From: Brachionus plicatilis
Taxonomy: Eukaryota; Rotifera; Eurotatoria; Ploima; Brachionidae
Direction: 5' to 3'
DNA length: 64,000 bases
NCBI GenBank assembly: GCA_010279815.1
Contig: QEOQ01000508.1
Span: forward strand, 782,254-846,253
Shown here: piece by piece, positions 37,401 to 49,794 of the stretch
How positions within the stretch are numbered: the first letter of the stretch is position 1
Layout of the letters: every line of letters starts with the position of its first letter
Position numbers and translations under genes: made by a program
The notes under the pieces: generated by a model
What the model saw: only the letters and a program-made list of their open reading frames with translations
What the model was told of the DNA's origin: nothing
The model's database searches: none

Positions 37401-38810
37401 TCCAACTAATTTTTTTTCCAAGATTAATCTCAGGATCTATTTTGATAAAATTTCAGATATAATTTCTATTTAATTTTAATAAGTCACATATTCATATATA
37501 TTAAAAGAGGTCGTATGAATGGAGCTGGTGATATCCATTCCATAGGTTTGCTTCCGGATAAATTAAAAACTGAACTGGCTCTGCATGTCAATTTGGAAAC
37601 ACTACGCAAAGTAACAATTTTTCAAGAATGTCAGCCCGAATTTTTACATGATCTAGTTCTAAAAATGCGTGCTTACATCTTTACTCCCGGTGATATGATT
37701 TGTCGTAAAGGTGAGGTAGCAAGAGAAATGTTTATTATTGCAGATGGAGTTTTAGAAGTTATAGGGTAACTAAGATTTAATCTAATGTAAAATTTATTCT
37801 TTTTCATTGTAAATTGCAGAGAAAATGGTCAAGTTCTTACTAAAATGTATTCAGGTGATTTTTTCGGAGAAATAGGTATACTTAACATCGAAGGCGCATC
37901 TAATCGTCGAACTGCTGACGTCAGGTCAGTTGGATACGCCGAACTTTTTTCACTTTCAAAAGAAGATGTTCTATCTGCTGTAAAAGACTATCCAGATGCA
38001 GAAGTACTCAAAATTATTCTATTAAATGCTAAATTATTTATTTTTTAATTCTAGAAAATTTTGATTGAATATGGAAAACGAAGACTAAATCAAAATCAAA
38101 ACTCATCGTCCATCAGTACCTCAAAAATAAATATAAAAGAACTTAATGAAAACAAATCAGCTTTACATTTAATTGAAGAAAAAGCTAAGATAAACAATAC
38201 TAAGAGTGATTTAAAATCAGATCAATCAAAATTAAAAAATCAAAAAAATAAAGACTCTGAAAATGACTTGACCAATTTGGTGAACGATGATAACCGTGGA
38301 TTGTCAACTGATATGCTTGGTTTTCCAGCACTAAATAAAACACCAACAGAGCTGATTTTGTCAAGTTTGCCAGAAATAGAAAATATTTCTCACACTGAGG
38401 AAATAATAGAGAAAGAATTTGTTAAGGTATTGCACTCAAGGTGCTTTGATAATCAAATGGTTGTTGAAAGTTTAAGCAAAATTTTGGATATATGCAAAAA
38501 TGAAGACTTAGTTAATAAGATTGCAGTTATTGAAAGTCTAATACAAGAATTAAAAGTAAAATCTTTTAAAATAAAAAAAAATCAACAATATTAACTTATA
38601 TAATAAAATTAGAAACATGTGTCCGAAACTAAAGATGCCAAATTTAGATATCTACATGATTTAATCGATCAAAAAGATGCGAAAATTAAACTTTTAGATT
38701 CGAGAATTAAATTATTGCAGGTAATTTTTGTTATATTTTTTTATTAAATTATTTTATATTCTGATTTTATTTAGAAATATTGTAATCTAAAAGAAGTGGC
38801 AAAAATATGA
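34499..38810 (+). CDS. cyclic-nucleotide-gated cation channel, CNGA/CNGL-like
   Basis: Tetrameric cation channel of the plasma membrane, opened by cGMP or cAMP. Exons: 34499-35751, microexon 35855-35881, 36012-36070, 36126-36187, 36244-36332, 37508-37765, 37820-38003, 38055-38555, 38613-38720, 38775-38810; phases agree, giving 858 aa with the microexon. A disordered Ser/Lys-rich N-terminus (about 1-195) precedes S1-S4 (S4 region RFPRFFKLYRTSELY), S5, pore STLTLTTIGDLPPPE, S6 and C-linker. The nucleotide-binding domain has FTPGDMICRKGEVAREMF and the phosphate cassette FGEIGILN...NRRTADV. A C-terminal heptad-like helix (HLHD...KIKLLDSRIKLLQ region) resembles the CLZ trimerisation coil. LLPDKLKTELALHVNLETL recalls insect CNG-like proteins. 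The filter has Asp where vertebrate CNGA1 has Glu. Confidence 0.94.
35855..35881 (+). CDS. 27-nt cassette microexon in the CNG pore-S6 linker
   Basis: A 27-nt exon lies between a pyrimidine-rich acceptor (TTTTTTTAG) and a perfect donor (GTAAGT). It adds nine residues (about WLKEMSNYR) directly after PPPETNWQ. Skipping it preserves the frame and gives PPPETNWQYLF, the same spacing as in vertebrate CNGA channels (PPPVRDSEYVF). Inclusion therefore looks like an insertion in the outer pore, adjacent to the selectivity filter. Confidence 0.65.
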
Positions 38811-40112
38811 TCCTATATTATTTTTATTTTAGATTTTATCGACTTAATGATATAATTTGTAAAAATTTTTTCTAATAAATATATTTTTTTTAAGATTAAT
38901 TATGCTTTGTCTTTAACTTAAAAATTCTGAAAATATTTTTGAAAATATCAAAATTGTTTGTTTGTTATTTTATAAATTTTTTGAAAAATTATAAAATCTG
39001 CAATTGATTTATCAAGTTGTATAGTTAAAAAAAGCAAACCAAAAGAATTTAAGAATCCTCTAAAATAGATTTTGAACGAAATGAATAAAAATAATCTTAC
39101 CACTCAAAGGACTGGCTATTTTTGACAAAAACTTTGTTTAAATGTTGCATTCGTTCCGTAAAAGTCTGTAACATGAAAAGCATAATATTTCTATCTTTTT
39201 AATTGAATTGGATGATTTTACTCGAAATATTTTGCTATATAATATATTTAGGAGAAAATCGAACCACCTACCAAGCTTATGTCAGAATTTCTTTAAATTT
39301 TTAATTAAATTATCAAGTTCAAACATGATTTTATTTTTCTTTGGTTCCTTTATTAAATAATAAATAACGAAATGTTTATATTTTTCTTAACTAAAGTTGA
39401 AAATATATTTCTGAATGGTTAAGCCCTAGTCCAACTCCTCAGTTTTATTTGTGCTTATAAGCAGAATTCAATGTTGTAAAGAAGATTGACCATGATCATC
39501 TGAAGATTTAATAAGAAATAAAAAATAAAATAAAGAAATGAAGTAAAGCAGTGAAACTTACTAATTTTGTCTGTTTTATTAATTTTGTTAAACAAATTAT
39601 TTAGTTTGCAATATTGTGAGATTAATTTTTAATGACCACAAATCGAATTAAAAAATTAAAAATCTATTATGACAATATCTAATTTAATAAAAAAAAAATT
39701 TTATTACAAATTGAACAATTTATTTAAAAAAACACAGACAAATTTAATATTTTTTGATACAACTACTTGTACAATAATAAATTGGTTTAGCATCTTCTAG
39801 TGTATCTTCCCACGGATTCCCAAGAATGCTTACTCTAGATTTAGCCTGAGATTTCATTTTTTATGCATATATTTAAATTTGTTTTATTATTTTGTTATCT
39901 ATCTGTTAGTATTTTGGAGTTAAGAATTCATTTTGAGATACTTAAATTTTTGTATTGCCAAACTAATGCTCATTCAGAATAAAAATTTAAAATAAATTAA
40001 AATACTAATAGATTAATTTAATTTGATATATATTTGAAAAATTACTAGGCTTTCTATTTTAGAGCAAAAGCGTTCATCAACTCTTCGTGTCTACTCGTTT
40101 CATTATCATAAT
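38811..40112. other. AT-rich spacer downstream of the CNG gene
   Basis: 3' flank of the CNG gene. Apart from the short minus-strand ORF at 39744-39857, nothing with coding or RNA character is visible. Confidence 0.5.
39744..39857 (-). CDS. possible small ORF, 37 aa
   Basis: An ATG-initiated ORF of 37 codons with balanced composition (starts MKSQAKSRVSILGNPWEDTL, ends with CTSSCIKKY), standing out from its Phe/Lys/Asn-rich surroundings. It has no hydrophobic segment and I do not recognise it. It might be a small protein, or the terminal exon of a gene whose other exons I cannot see. Confidence 0.3.
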   Translation of the reverse strand: MKSQAKSRVSILGNPWEDTLEDAKPIYYCTSSCIKKY

Positions 40113-40863
40113 GGTCTAAATTACGTAAATTTTAGTAGGCTTACGTAATCTTACGTGAATATTAGTCGGTAAGGATATTTAAATTTGCTAAAAATTACGC
40201 TAAGTGATTAAGAAAAGATCAATTTTAAATTATTTGACCAAACACTACCGTTTTTTACTACACTACCTTTAAAAAATTATTGATGAATAACATGAAATTA
40301 GTAGTAGATAAAGATATAAATTTAAAAAAACATTCATCTAAATTAAATTTAGTTTTTTTGGCTAAGAGATTTCACAGATAAATATTGATCAAAAATAATT
40401 AAAAGTTAAAAAAAGTGATTTTATTCAATTCGAGAATTTAGAATAGTTTTGTTTGATTTAAATTAAAGCTAATTTATATTGTAGTACAGAACAGTGGTGA
40501 TTGATCAAATAATTTAAAAATGATTTTTGACTATTAAATATTTTATTTATATTAGAAAATTTTACCAAAAATTGTGTAATTTTACGTAAATTTAGATAAG
40601 AAATGGTAAGGAATGTTGAATTTTTTTTAATTTTTCATAATAAAATTGATTAAATATTTGGGAAAAGAAGCCAATTTTTTATTTTATTCACCAAAATCCT
40701 CATTTTTTTAGCTGTTAGCATTTTAGATCGATTTTACTAAAAGTTACGTATTTTAATGTAATCTTACGTAATTTTTGGTAAAATTAGTTATCCTTCCAGA
40801 TCAATTTTCACGAAAGGTTACGTAAACTTTCTAAAAATGATGAAAAATTACGTAATTTAGCCC
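40113..40863. mobile_element. 751-bp terminal-inverted-repeat element with TTACGTAA motifs
   Basis: The left end reads GGTCTAAATTACGTAA and the complement of the right end GGGCTAAATTACGTAA. The inverted similarity continues inward for about 100 bp (left to about 40215, right from about 40740), including CGTGAA, GTAAGGATA / GGAAGGATA and AAAAATTACG. Both ends are studded with TACGTAA subterminal motifs, as expected of transposase-binding repeats. The interior is AT-rich and non-coding. No clear target duplication. Confidence 0.65.
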
Positions 40864-41352
40864 GTACTGTACCTTCTATAAAAGCACTGTATATTTCATT
40901 CGGATTGAAAAAAAAATACAAAATTTGAGAAAATTATCAAACAAGAATCAATCGTTTATTAATTTTTGTTATAGAAATTCAAAAAATTACTCACAAAGGT
41001 TATACCAAAGCAAAAAAATTTTTGAACTGTTTTTAATTTTTATTAAATTTTATTTGAAACAAGGAAGAGTTTAATTTATTGTTTTTTGTTTTAATATTCG
41101 TCTTAGAAAAGCGAAAAAAAAAAATTTATTTGATAAAAAAGCAACAAAATCAAAAATTATTTTAGTCTTTAAAAATGAATAGCAAGTTCACAAATAGCTT
41201 TTTTATTTAAAAAAAATTCAAATTGATTAAAAAAAAATACAATTTTTTCTTAAAAAATGATTTCTCAATTCAAAGTTTAATAATTTCAGTCAAAAAAGAA
41301 TCAAATGAATAATCGTTATGTCCGAAGGTCTAAAAGCAAAAGTAAGTTGAAG

Positions 41353-41538
41353 TCAAAAATAATTGTTAAGCTTGGCTGCTTCACCTCCGTGTTTGTAAGA
41401 GTGCTTTATATCGCCAATTAAATATACAACATATTGAAAGGCTAGACACATTAAAATTAATGATATACAAGAGATTATTTTTTTAGAAGAAGTTTGCGCT
41501 CGCAAACTCCGGTAAAACACCACTCCTCTAAATATCAC
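41353..41538 (-). CDS. possible small membrane-protein exon
   Basis: A 61-codon minus-strand frame with one convincing hydrophobic segment (ISCISLILMCLAFQYVVYLI), preceded by SLRAQTSSKK and followed by GDIKHSYKHGGEAAKLNNYF. There is no ATG at its 5' end. An acceptor-like AAAG lies immediately before it at about 41539. A donor GTGAAG inside the last codons could join CTTTTAG near 41320. It could instead be part of the Musashi 3' UTR. Function unknown. Confidence 0.25.
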   Translation of the reverse strand: MIFRGVVFYRSLRAQTSSKKIISCISLILMCLAFQYVVYLIGDIKHSYKHGGEAAKLNNYF

Positions 41539-41793
41539 CTTTCAACCAATTTTTGCTCATAAATAACAACAAATAAAAAATAAAAAGAAAAAAAGTGAAA
41601 AACATCCAAAAAGATTTAAAAGAACTTTTAAAAAAATAAACTTCTCTCGTATTTCGATTTGATGTTGAATAATTTATAAAATGTTTTAGAAAAAAAAAAA
41701 AATTTTTGTTTCTTTTTTTGTTTGTTGAGAATCAGAATAAGAATTCCGGCAAAGTTAGTAGTGGAATTTGGTTGAACATAGCAAGCGCAGCGT

Positions 41794-44700
41794 CTAGCTC
41801 AAATAAGGCTGCAAATTGCTTCGTTGTACAGGATCTCTGGCAAATTGGCCGATTGTGTACGAGTTTGGATCAGGTCGCTGTTGAGGGTTGCCATTCATTT
41901 GTACACCAGCAGCTGCCAAACTCAACTGACTGTAGTCGAAGAACGGTCGGTCACCAGGAGCTTGTAGAGTGGGCACAAAGCTGTAGCCGGGCAGTCCAGC
42001 TTAAATGAAAAAAAACTCGTCATTAAAAACTCAACCTTTTGGACAAACATCTATAAATGTTTGACTTGGGCAGTCCGCTGTGTCAAACATCTCTAAACTA
42101 GCATACTTAAACTAATATCTATTCTAGCCTCTAATTAAATCCTTAAATGAATACCTTAACTTTTCGATTGTCTTCTTTTTGTTTTAAAAAATTATCTCAT
42201 TTAAAAATAAAATGATAATTACAGGGCATTTGAAAGAAGCCAGGTGAGGGATAAGCGGCCGGTATTGTGCGACCGATGCCGTACACATACGCATTTAGTA
42301 TGTCGCCATAGACGCCCTTGGCCAGCGCCGCTCTACCTTTGGCCATTTGCTGCGCGTACATAACCTCTTTGGGTTGGGCTTTTTTGCACTCCACTCTCTT
42401 CTTGTTTATTTCGTGATAGTGAATATCGCACACTTTGTCCACTATTTCCTCATTCTCAAACGTAACAAAGCCAAAGCCGCGGTGACGTTTGGTCGACTTG
42501 TCAAACATGAGCATGGCATCGTCTACTTTGCCATATTGGCTAAAATAGTTCTTCACATCTTCGGCACTTGTCTCAGCCGACAGTCCGCCCACAAATATTT
42601 TCTTTGTCTTTGTGATCATCTTTTTTTTGTTGAAAAAAATAAATAATTAATAAAATTTTTTGGGGGAAAATTTTATTTAAAAAAAAAAAATTTTTTTCTT
42701 TGCTTGCATTAGATCTTACATTGTCAGAATTAGAAGCGTCTGATTTACAGTCAAATATTTGGCCCTGCGAAGAGCTAGCAGAAAATAAATTCTGAGCACC
42801 GTTGCCAATGTTAACTAGATTAGAAGAGTTTGCTTGGTTAGTTCCTGAGGGCGAGGCGCTAGAAGAAGAGTTAATGGACGAAGTGGTGGTCTGGGTATTG
42901 AGCTGAACGAAGGGCTGAGAGGGGGTCGAGTTAGAGGACGAGGAAGAAGCAGTGGGAGAAGAGGACTGGGGGTTGCCGGCCAGAGCGGCGGCGGCGGCCA
43001 GTATTGCCGCTGATGTGTTCATGTTGGCGTTGGGGATTAGGGCAGGGTTGGCCAGCTGGGGATGCAGTGCTATCTGAGGGTAGACGCCCTGTTGGCCCTG
43101 GATGAGAGTGCTTGCGTTTGTCTGGCTGCCGGTTTGAGCGTTCAGGCCGGTCCCGATGGATGCGAGGCCTGTGCCGTTGGGCACTGCGAAAAGCTGGTCT
43201 GTGCCATTCAATCCGTAGATTTTGTCTGTCTGGTAGTACGTGTTGGGCAATGTGATTAGCTCGAACATGTTGTGCAATTATTAATTATTTGATTTAAGTT
43301 CTATACATGAAATTAATTAGATTTAACAGAGCGATTTGGAAAAAATGCCAACAATTAAAATAGAAATCCGCTTTTTTTTTGTTGTTGGCTCACTCACACA
43401 CACTGGGATTTAAATAGGAGAAAGAGAAATTTTTGTTTTCCTGGATACAAGTAAGCTTTGATTAGAAAGAGAGTTATTTAAATATGAAAAAATTGAATAG
43501 AGAAAAATGGCCGTGTATGTGTGTGTGTGTGTTGATAGGGCCGATAGTTGATGATCATGAAAATAAAATGAAAAAAAATCTATATATCTAAAAGCCTAAT
43601 CTAAAGTTCAATAAATATTTAACAATATTTAATTTATTCTCAACAGCGACATGTTTTTTTCATTGGTCATGAAAGATGTTGACTGCTCCGCCCTTAGCTA
43701 TGGCTATTCATTAGCATTCACTAACATTCCTTGACATTTTGCTAGATAATTAATTCTAAACGAACACCCCCCAGACCCGACTGCACTCACAAAAATTACA
43801 ATTAAATGTTTCTAGGTTATATTTATTTTCACAAATATCGACCATTTTTTTTTTTTTTTCTATTGACATTTGTGAAATCGAGCAAGCGAAAAAACTAGAA
43901 AAAAGTAGTTCGTATCAGGTCAATGATTAAATCGCCTACTATTGTTCGCAAAATGTCTTAACCTGAATCCATTTCCGAATCTACGACCCAAATAAAATAG
44001 CCAAATCTCTATTGTTAATTTAAATATTTAAAAACATGTCTTTTTTTGTTTTCATTTATTTTAAATTCACCTATGCTTGGCAAAATCAATTAAAATTTGA
44101 AATTTAATCCATTTCAAAAGTTCATTAATCCAACACACACACACACATAAACATTTTTATTTTCGTTCGTCTAAGACATTAATTATTCATGGATTTAATT
44201 GATAAGTATGCGATTAAATTACAAGAGGCGGTTTTATTTCAAATATTTTAACTTTATTAAAATTTGAAGAGCTTCTGAGATCGTATTTAAAAAAAAAAAG
44301 TGCACTTTTTTAATATCAACAGCCTGGAACACTCAGCTAAGATCCTTTTTTTTTATTAAATTTTTTAAACTAACAAATAAAATTTGCTTTTTTACCCAAT
44401 TTAACCAAGTACAATTAATCTGCCAAAATCTTTACAAAAATTAATTTCCTCAACAAAAAAAAAGTTTTTCAAAATAAATAAAAGCTATTTTTGGCAGCCA
44501 CGTTATTTGAGAGAAAATTTCTGTTCAATTAAAAATTTTAATGACGTTCCCAAAACTGCATGATTAACAAAACAATTAAATAAAAAAAGTAACAAAAATT
44601 TAATTTTTTTTTTATAAGAGAAAAATGGAAATGACAATGCATTCTAGGATTAAGAGCCTTTTATTCTAAATTAGCTAATTTTTAATGTATGGCCTTAAGT

Positions 44701-47700
44701 CACATCAATCTTAAACTTTTTTGATTTTTTTAAAGATGCTTCTAACAATTAAAAAAATAAAACTATTTTTCTTAAAATCTATTGAATTAGAAAAAATTTT
44801 GATAATTTGTGGTATATGTTTATCTAAGAATTGTATAATAAAGAAATCCTTTATTTTGTATAATGATTCATACTTATTCTGCTAGGACAAAGTAATTGAC
44901 GCTTGAAAAGCCGAGAAAAAACAATTCAAATTTTACTATTTTTGTAGATTAAATTTTTTTTTAATATGAAAAATATATTTTTTTTCCAAAATTTGAGCAA
45001 TTTGAGATTATTTAGAAAATAATTTTTAGGCCTTTTCATTTAATTTAACGACTAGCCATTGCTGTTCTCAAAGATTTCGAGCATTTAGCTCTAAATTTTA
45101 AAATGTTAATTTCCACAATTCAATTCCCGTAAACTCGCGCCTAATGCTCTTAAACAAAAACTTAGATTTTGCTCATCTTTCATTTTTAATTTTCAATTTC
45201 TTTATTCCATAAGTCCACAATTAATCTTTACTCTAGAAAAATTAAAATATTAGTTTTGTTCTAATTTTTGATTTAAAATTCTAAAAATTGAAGTGAATTC
45301 CTAAAACAAAATAAAAAAATTGTAATGACATGGTTTAGATGGTAATTGTTCCTAAAGAAATGAACTTGAAGTTCGCCTTGTTTCCAAGAGTATTAAGCAA
45401 GAGTTGAATTTCTGAATATATTAACTAATTAGCTGTGTTGACGAACAAATTTGACTGTTAAAAAAATGCAGCAATTAGATGACTTAAAAATTGTCAATAT
45501 GCTTTTATTTCTTCAATTATTTAAAATTTTTAGACAATTTTTGTTTAACCATTATTTAAATTTTTATTTTTAACAAAATGAACATTCTTGTTTTTCTTAA
45601 TTAGATTTTAAAAATTGCCTCATGTTTTATAGATTAAAGCATAATAGTAAATATGTTTGAATCGCATCATAAATTATTAGATTTAAATTAGTTGATTTTT
45701 TCTAAAATTTATTTTTTAACCTATAAATCGATTAATTTAGTTTTTTACTTGAAATTTTTTATACCTTACAAGTGGTTCTGGAAGTTGCTAAAACAAATCA
45801 CTTTCCTAAATTTTATAACACTTACAATCGTTCCATTTTCATTATAATGTCAAATAAATTCTAGAAATAATCATCCTTAATGTTCCTTTTTATTAAATAA
45901 TTTTCTGTGGCAAATACAATTTTTTTTTTAATTTAAAAATAAAATTTTACAAATTTATCTAAAAAATATTTATTAGCTTTAAGTTTAAAAACCTGTGCCA
46001 AAAAGTCAAAAAATTCTTTCGAAAATATGTCATAATTGTCAATTTTTAATCATTTTAGATTAATTTCAAATATCAATTTGATGAAATTTTATTTTAATTA
46101 AAAACGTTCAAAACTCATCTATATTTTTAAATAGCTAATCGTTTTCCAAAATCTTTCTGACGTCCAGATAAATTATTTTGTTTAAAATTTTTTTTCCTAG
46201 AATTTCCTAGAATAAATAATTTTTCCTAGCTTTTTGTTAGCCCCATAAATTATTCGATTAGAAATGTACGAGTAGGCAAGAACAATTTGTTTTCGATTCA
46301 AGAATCAGATGGATTTAATTCTACTTGATTAAATAGAGCCGTCCGGTTATTTTAAAATTAAATGACTAATGAAAAAATAACAATAAAAATCTGTACTTCT
46401 TAATAAACTTTTGCTAGAATTTTTTTCTGATAGAATAAAAAAATGTTATTAAGAAAAAAAATATATTTTTAATCGGAATTCAAAAACAAGAATTAAGCAC
46501 AAATATTTACCGATTGGTTATCTCTACTCAAATGCCAGCAACTTAAATGACTCAGGATCTTAAGCTTCTGATTGATTTTGAAGAGTATTTTAAGCTGCGT
46601 ATTTTTCTATGCTGCGAATCCAAGTTGCTTTGAGTGCTTCCTAAAGTGTAAATAATGTCTAAGTATCATAAACAAGTCAAATTGTAAGCCTTTTAGAAAG
46701 AAGAAAATCTTAATTACTGCATTTTTGATTACAGATGAATCAATCTAAATTCAAATTAAGCCTTAGCTACTTGAGTGTGCCATTTCAATTAGACAACTTT
46801 AATAAAAGACGAGCAAATAGCTTTTAGAAGAAATTCAAGTCTAAAGAACTACGACTATTGTTATAAATTGAAATATTTAATTGTTCAAATTTGAATTGAA
46901 ATAAAACTTTCAATAGCTTTCTATTTAATAGTTTTTTTTCTATTCGAAGATTAAATTACTCATAGGCCCAAAAGGCTCATCTAAATGGAAAAAACGAAAC
47001 AAAACGATCAAAGAAAAGATTAATCTCATCAACAATACTAAATGTATTACCCATTTAAAGCATATATTAATGTGGTTTTAAAGCAAATAATTCAAAGTCC
47101 AAAGCATTTTAAGCTAGACCGGACCAATGTTAATTACTTGGTTGTATTAAAATTAAATTACAATTATATTTAACCACGTTCAAATTATTAGTAAATATTT
47201 AAAACAAACTCCAACCATGTCAGAAAATTAATCAAATTTTCGTTTGGCTCGATTAAATTTTAAGCTGGTTAAGCTGGTTTAGGTTTAATTAAACATGAAA
47301 TAAAATTTTTCTCTCAATTTTCATAATAGACTAGAAATGAATTTTCAAAAGCCTCAAATTTTAATTTAAATCGAATCCATTGCTATTTAATTAGGAAAAA
47401 TAATGACATAAATTTGGTTAAACTAGTCTGAAACTAAAAGCAAACTATACCAAAAGAAGATTAGTGTTTAGTTTGCGAAAACACCAAGCATTCATTAAAA
47501 AATTGGATTAACTTCCGTTCTAATATCTCAGTCGAATGAATTTTGATAAGATTCGTTCCAATTTTCAGTCAAACTAGCAAGAAAAATTTAATGTGTCTTT
47601 TTTTGAAGACTTTAAATAAATTTATTTTTGTGCAAATTTGAAATGAGTTGGGGTCAAGTCTAGAGAGAAAAAAGGCCTATTTATTAATGTTTAATTGGAA

Positions 47701-49211
47701 ACAAAATTTTAGGTCAATTAATGGGTCGTTCTAAAGGCGAATGTAGCACGGCATTCTCTCAATTAAAAGTTCCACTTTGTTTGTATTCAATTAAAAATGA
47801 ATTTTGAATATTTTTTAAACCACTAATAATTACTTCTAATTTAGTTTAAATAAGTACATAGTTTCGGAATTGACAAGGAAAATAAATTTTTTGCTTGACA
47901 AAATTTAAAAATTTAGAATCAAATTGAAAATTTTCAGCCAATTTTTAAATAACAATGTTTCAGACTTCATTTTATAAAAATTAATCCCACTGAAAATTTC
48001 TAGCTTTAATTAAAATTTCAGATCATCAGCATCGTCGAAGTCAAATTCAGAAAAATTCAATATATGACACCTAAAGGCGAATTGAACTAGCGAAATGAAA
48101 CAAAATGTAATTAGTCAGCAATTTTACACAATTAGCTTTGGTTTAACTCCGGAACTGAAAATTTTTAATTTTATTTTTGGAGAATTTAATCTTTTTAAAC
48201 AAAAAAAATATTTATTTTCTATTTGATAATTTTTCCAAGCGCACATAAAAGAACCTTTAGTTCTAGTCAAATATTTACATCATAGTTAAATGAATCAACA
48301 GCGCTGGTGGTATTTGATTAAAGTTGATTAAAGTTGGGCCTACTGGAGGAAATAAACTAATGCAAGCATTTAATTCAAAAGCATAAATAATCAACTTACT
48401 TTGGGATGCTTTTGCCTTGGAAACGCTCGCTTGGGATCGATCTAAAACGAAATAAAATTGCAAGCTCTCAATTTTAGAATTAAAAAATTCGCACCAATTC
48501 GTACTTGTTTTTCGTCTAAGACATGCTTTGATTGTTCAAGAACTCTATCTACACTTGTCGGGTCGGCGAATGTTATAAAACCAAAGCCTCTTTAGAAAAA
48601 ATTAAATTTAAAAAGTCTTCCCAGTCAAAAAAAAAAACTTATAGAGTTTAAATTTTCACTCTTTAAAATACTCAAAAATTTAATTACTTGTTTACTTGAC
48701 TTAAATTTTAAATTAATAAAAGAACTGGAATTTTTTCTTGTCAAGTTTATTAAAAAAAAAAAACTCAAAAGCTCATTTATTAATTTTCCAACTTTAAATT
48801 TAATTTTATTGAAAAAATCATAAAGTGAAAAAAGTGGGGAAAATAAAATTAAAAAGTTCAACTTAATATTTGAATTTACCTTGAGCGTTTTGTGATTGCA
48901 TCCTTCATAATCATACATTCTGTTACTTCACCAAATTGTTCGAAATAATTTTTCAAATTTTCAGGCAAGGTGTGGCCACTCAGACCACCGATGAACATTT
49001 TGCCAGGGTCGTTGGCCTGACCCGAACTGCTCGGCTTGTACTCTTCTTCCTGCTCATCGGATTCTTCCTGCTCCCCACTCTGGCTGTCAAATGTCAGCGT
49101 TTGCTTTATGTTTTCACTCAACTTCTCTATCTGCTCGTCCGGATTGTTGTTTTCATCGGTTCTGGGCAGCTCCGAGGCGCTCGATGACTTGTCTTCATTT
49201 ATCACACTCAT
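41794..49211 (-). CDS. msi: Musashi-family RNA-binding protein, two-RRM isoform
   Basis: Sequence-specific RNA-binding translational regulator of stem-cell and neural fate in animals; acts on mRNA 3' UTRs in the cytoplasm. Exons in transcript order: 48880-49211, 48505-48589, 48400-48441, 42223-42619, 41794-41999; phases agree, giving 353 aa. ATG 49209-49211 is the first Met of a Glu/Ser-rich leader. RRM1 (about 71-150) has KMFIGGLS and [11 protein letters not shown]2 (about 160-235) has KIFVGGLS and RGFGFVTF, followed by the diagnostic [10 protein letters not shown]. The linker [14 protein letters not shown] matches Musashi. The C-terminus is short, Gln/Pro/Tyr-rich, ending LQPYLS. A 5.8-kb intron (42620-48399) separates RRM1 from RRM2 and houses alternative first exon 1B. 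Confidence 0.95.
42720..43268 (-). CDS. msi: alternative first exon 1B of Musashi, replacing RRM1
   Basis: An ATG-initiated exon of 183 codons, starting [20 protein letters not shown]. It then becomes Gln/Asn/Ser/Ala-rich, with a poly-Ala stretch ([12 protein letters not shown]) and Ser/Thr/Pro blocks. It ends at donor GTAAGATC in phase 0, which fits the RRM2 exon at 42619. It cannot be an internal exon with the same frame, because an in-frame TAA lies just upstream of the ATG with no acceptor between. GC is much higher than the intron around it. The resulting protein would be 383 aa with a low-complexity leader and only RRM2. Splicing from 1B to RRM2 is inferred. Confidence 0.75.
43513..43533. 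repeat. (TG)n microsatellite
   Basis: GTGTATGTGTGTGTGTGTGTT about 250 bp upstream of the exon 1B start. A simple repeat, possibly within the alternative promoter or 5' UTR. Confidence 0.8.
43660..43695 (-). promoter_or_regulatory. candidate promoter elements for Musashi exon 1B
   Basis: On the minus strand a GC box (GGGCGG, 43688-43693) and a CCAAT box (43662-43666) sit about 395-425 bp upstream of the exon 1B ATG, in the expected order and orientation. The patch is more GC-rich than the intron around it. This supports, but does not prove, an internal promoter. Confidence 0.35.
43734..48399 (-). other. msi: large Musashi intron, 5' portion
   Basis: About 4.7 kb of AT-rich intron between exon 3 (48400) and the exon 1B region. 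No further exon was recognised. The minus-strand ORF at 48275-48463 overlaps exon 3 and is not separate. No inverted-repeat element was seen. Confidence 0.6.
44134..44148. repeat. (CA)n microsatellite
   Basis: A short run of ACACACACACACACA inside the large Musashi intron. No function suggested. Confidence 0.75.
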
Positions 49212-49794
49212 CTCAACCAAAAAACTTCAAGTAGATGCTTGCTTTTAGTGTCTGTCCGAATGCGTAATTCAATCTACTAGCACTCTTTGAATTAAAAAAA
49301 TTTTCGCCAACACAAATACCAAAATTAAACTCGGCTATTAAAAGAAGTGTTTCAATTGTTTTCGTTCGTTGAGTTGTTATCTATTTTGGTGTTGCAATAC
49401 AAGCGTTTAATTGAAATTTGTTGATAATTTTTGTATTTTTTTCGAATAATTTTTTTCCTCTTCTTCTTCTTAACTAATAAACAAAAAAACGGTGAACAAA
49501 AAAAACAAACTAATATCGACTAGAAACTAAGCGTCTAAGTCTAAGACTACAAAAAAAAAAAAAAATTTAAAAATTTTTATTAGCTTTTCGGAAAAGAAAG
49601 CTAAATGATTAAGTTGGAAAAAATTCAAGGTAAGCGTATAAACTTGGCAGAAAATTAAATTGCGTAATTTGTTGCTTAACTCAGATGCAAATAACTGCAT
49701 AAATTTAGAATATTTTTTCATAAAAAAGAATACATCTCGAGTGTTCGAACAAAGAGTGAGAGTGAGTGAACAATGAGGCAATCATAATTTGCCA

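Noticed and set aside
41706..42008. Plus-strand ORF antisense to the last Musashi exon
   Set aside because: The minus-strand frame fits Musashi with correct splice phase; the plus frame is a shadow.
43062..43259. Plus-strand ORF over Musashi exon 1B, and those over exon 1 (48936-49248)
   Set aside because: Antisense shadows of GC-rich coding exons.
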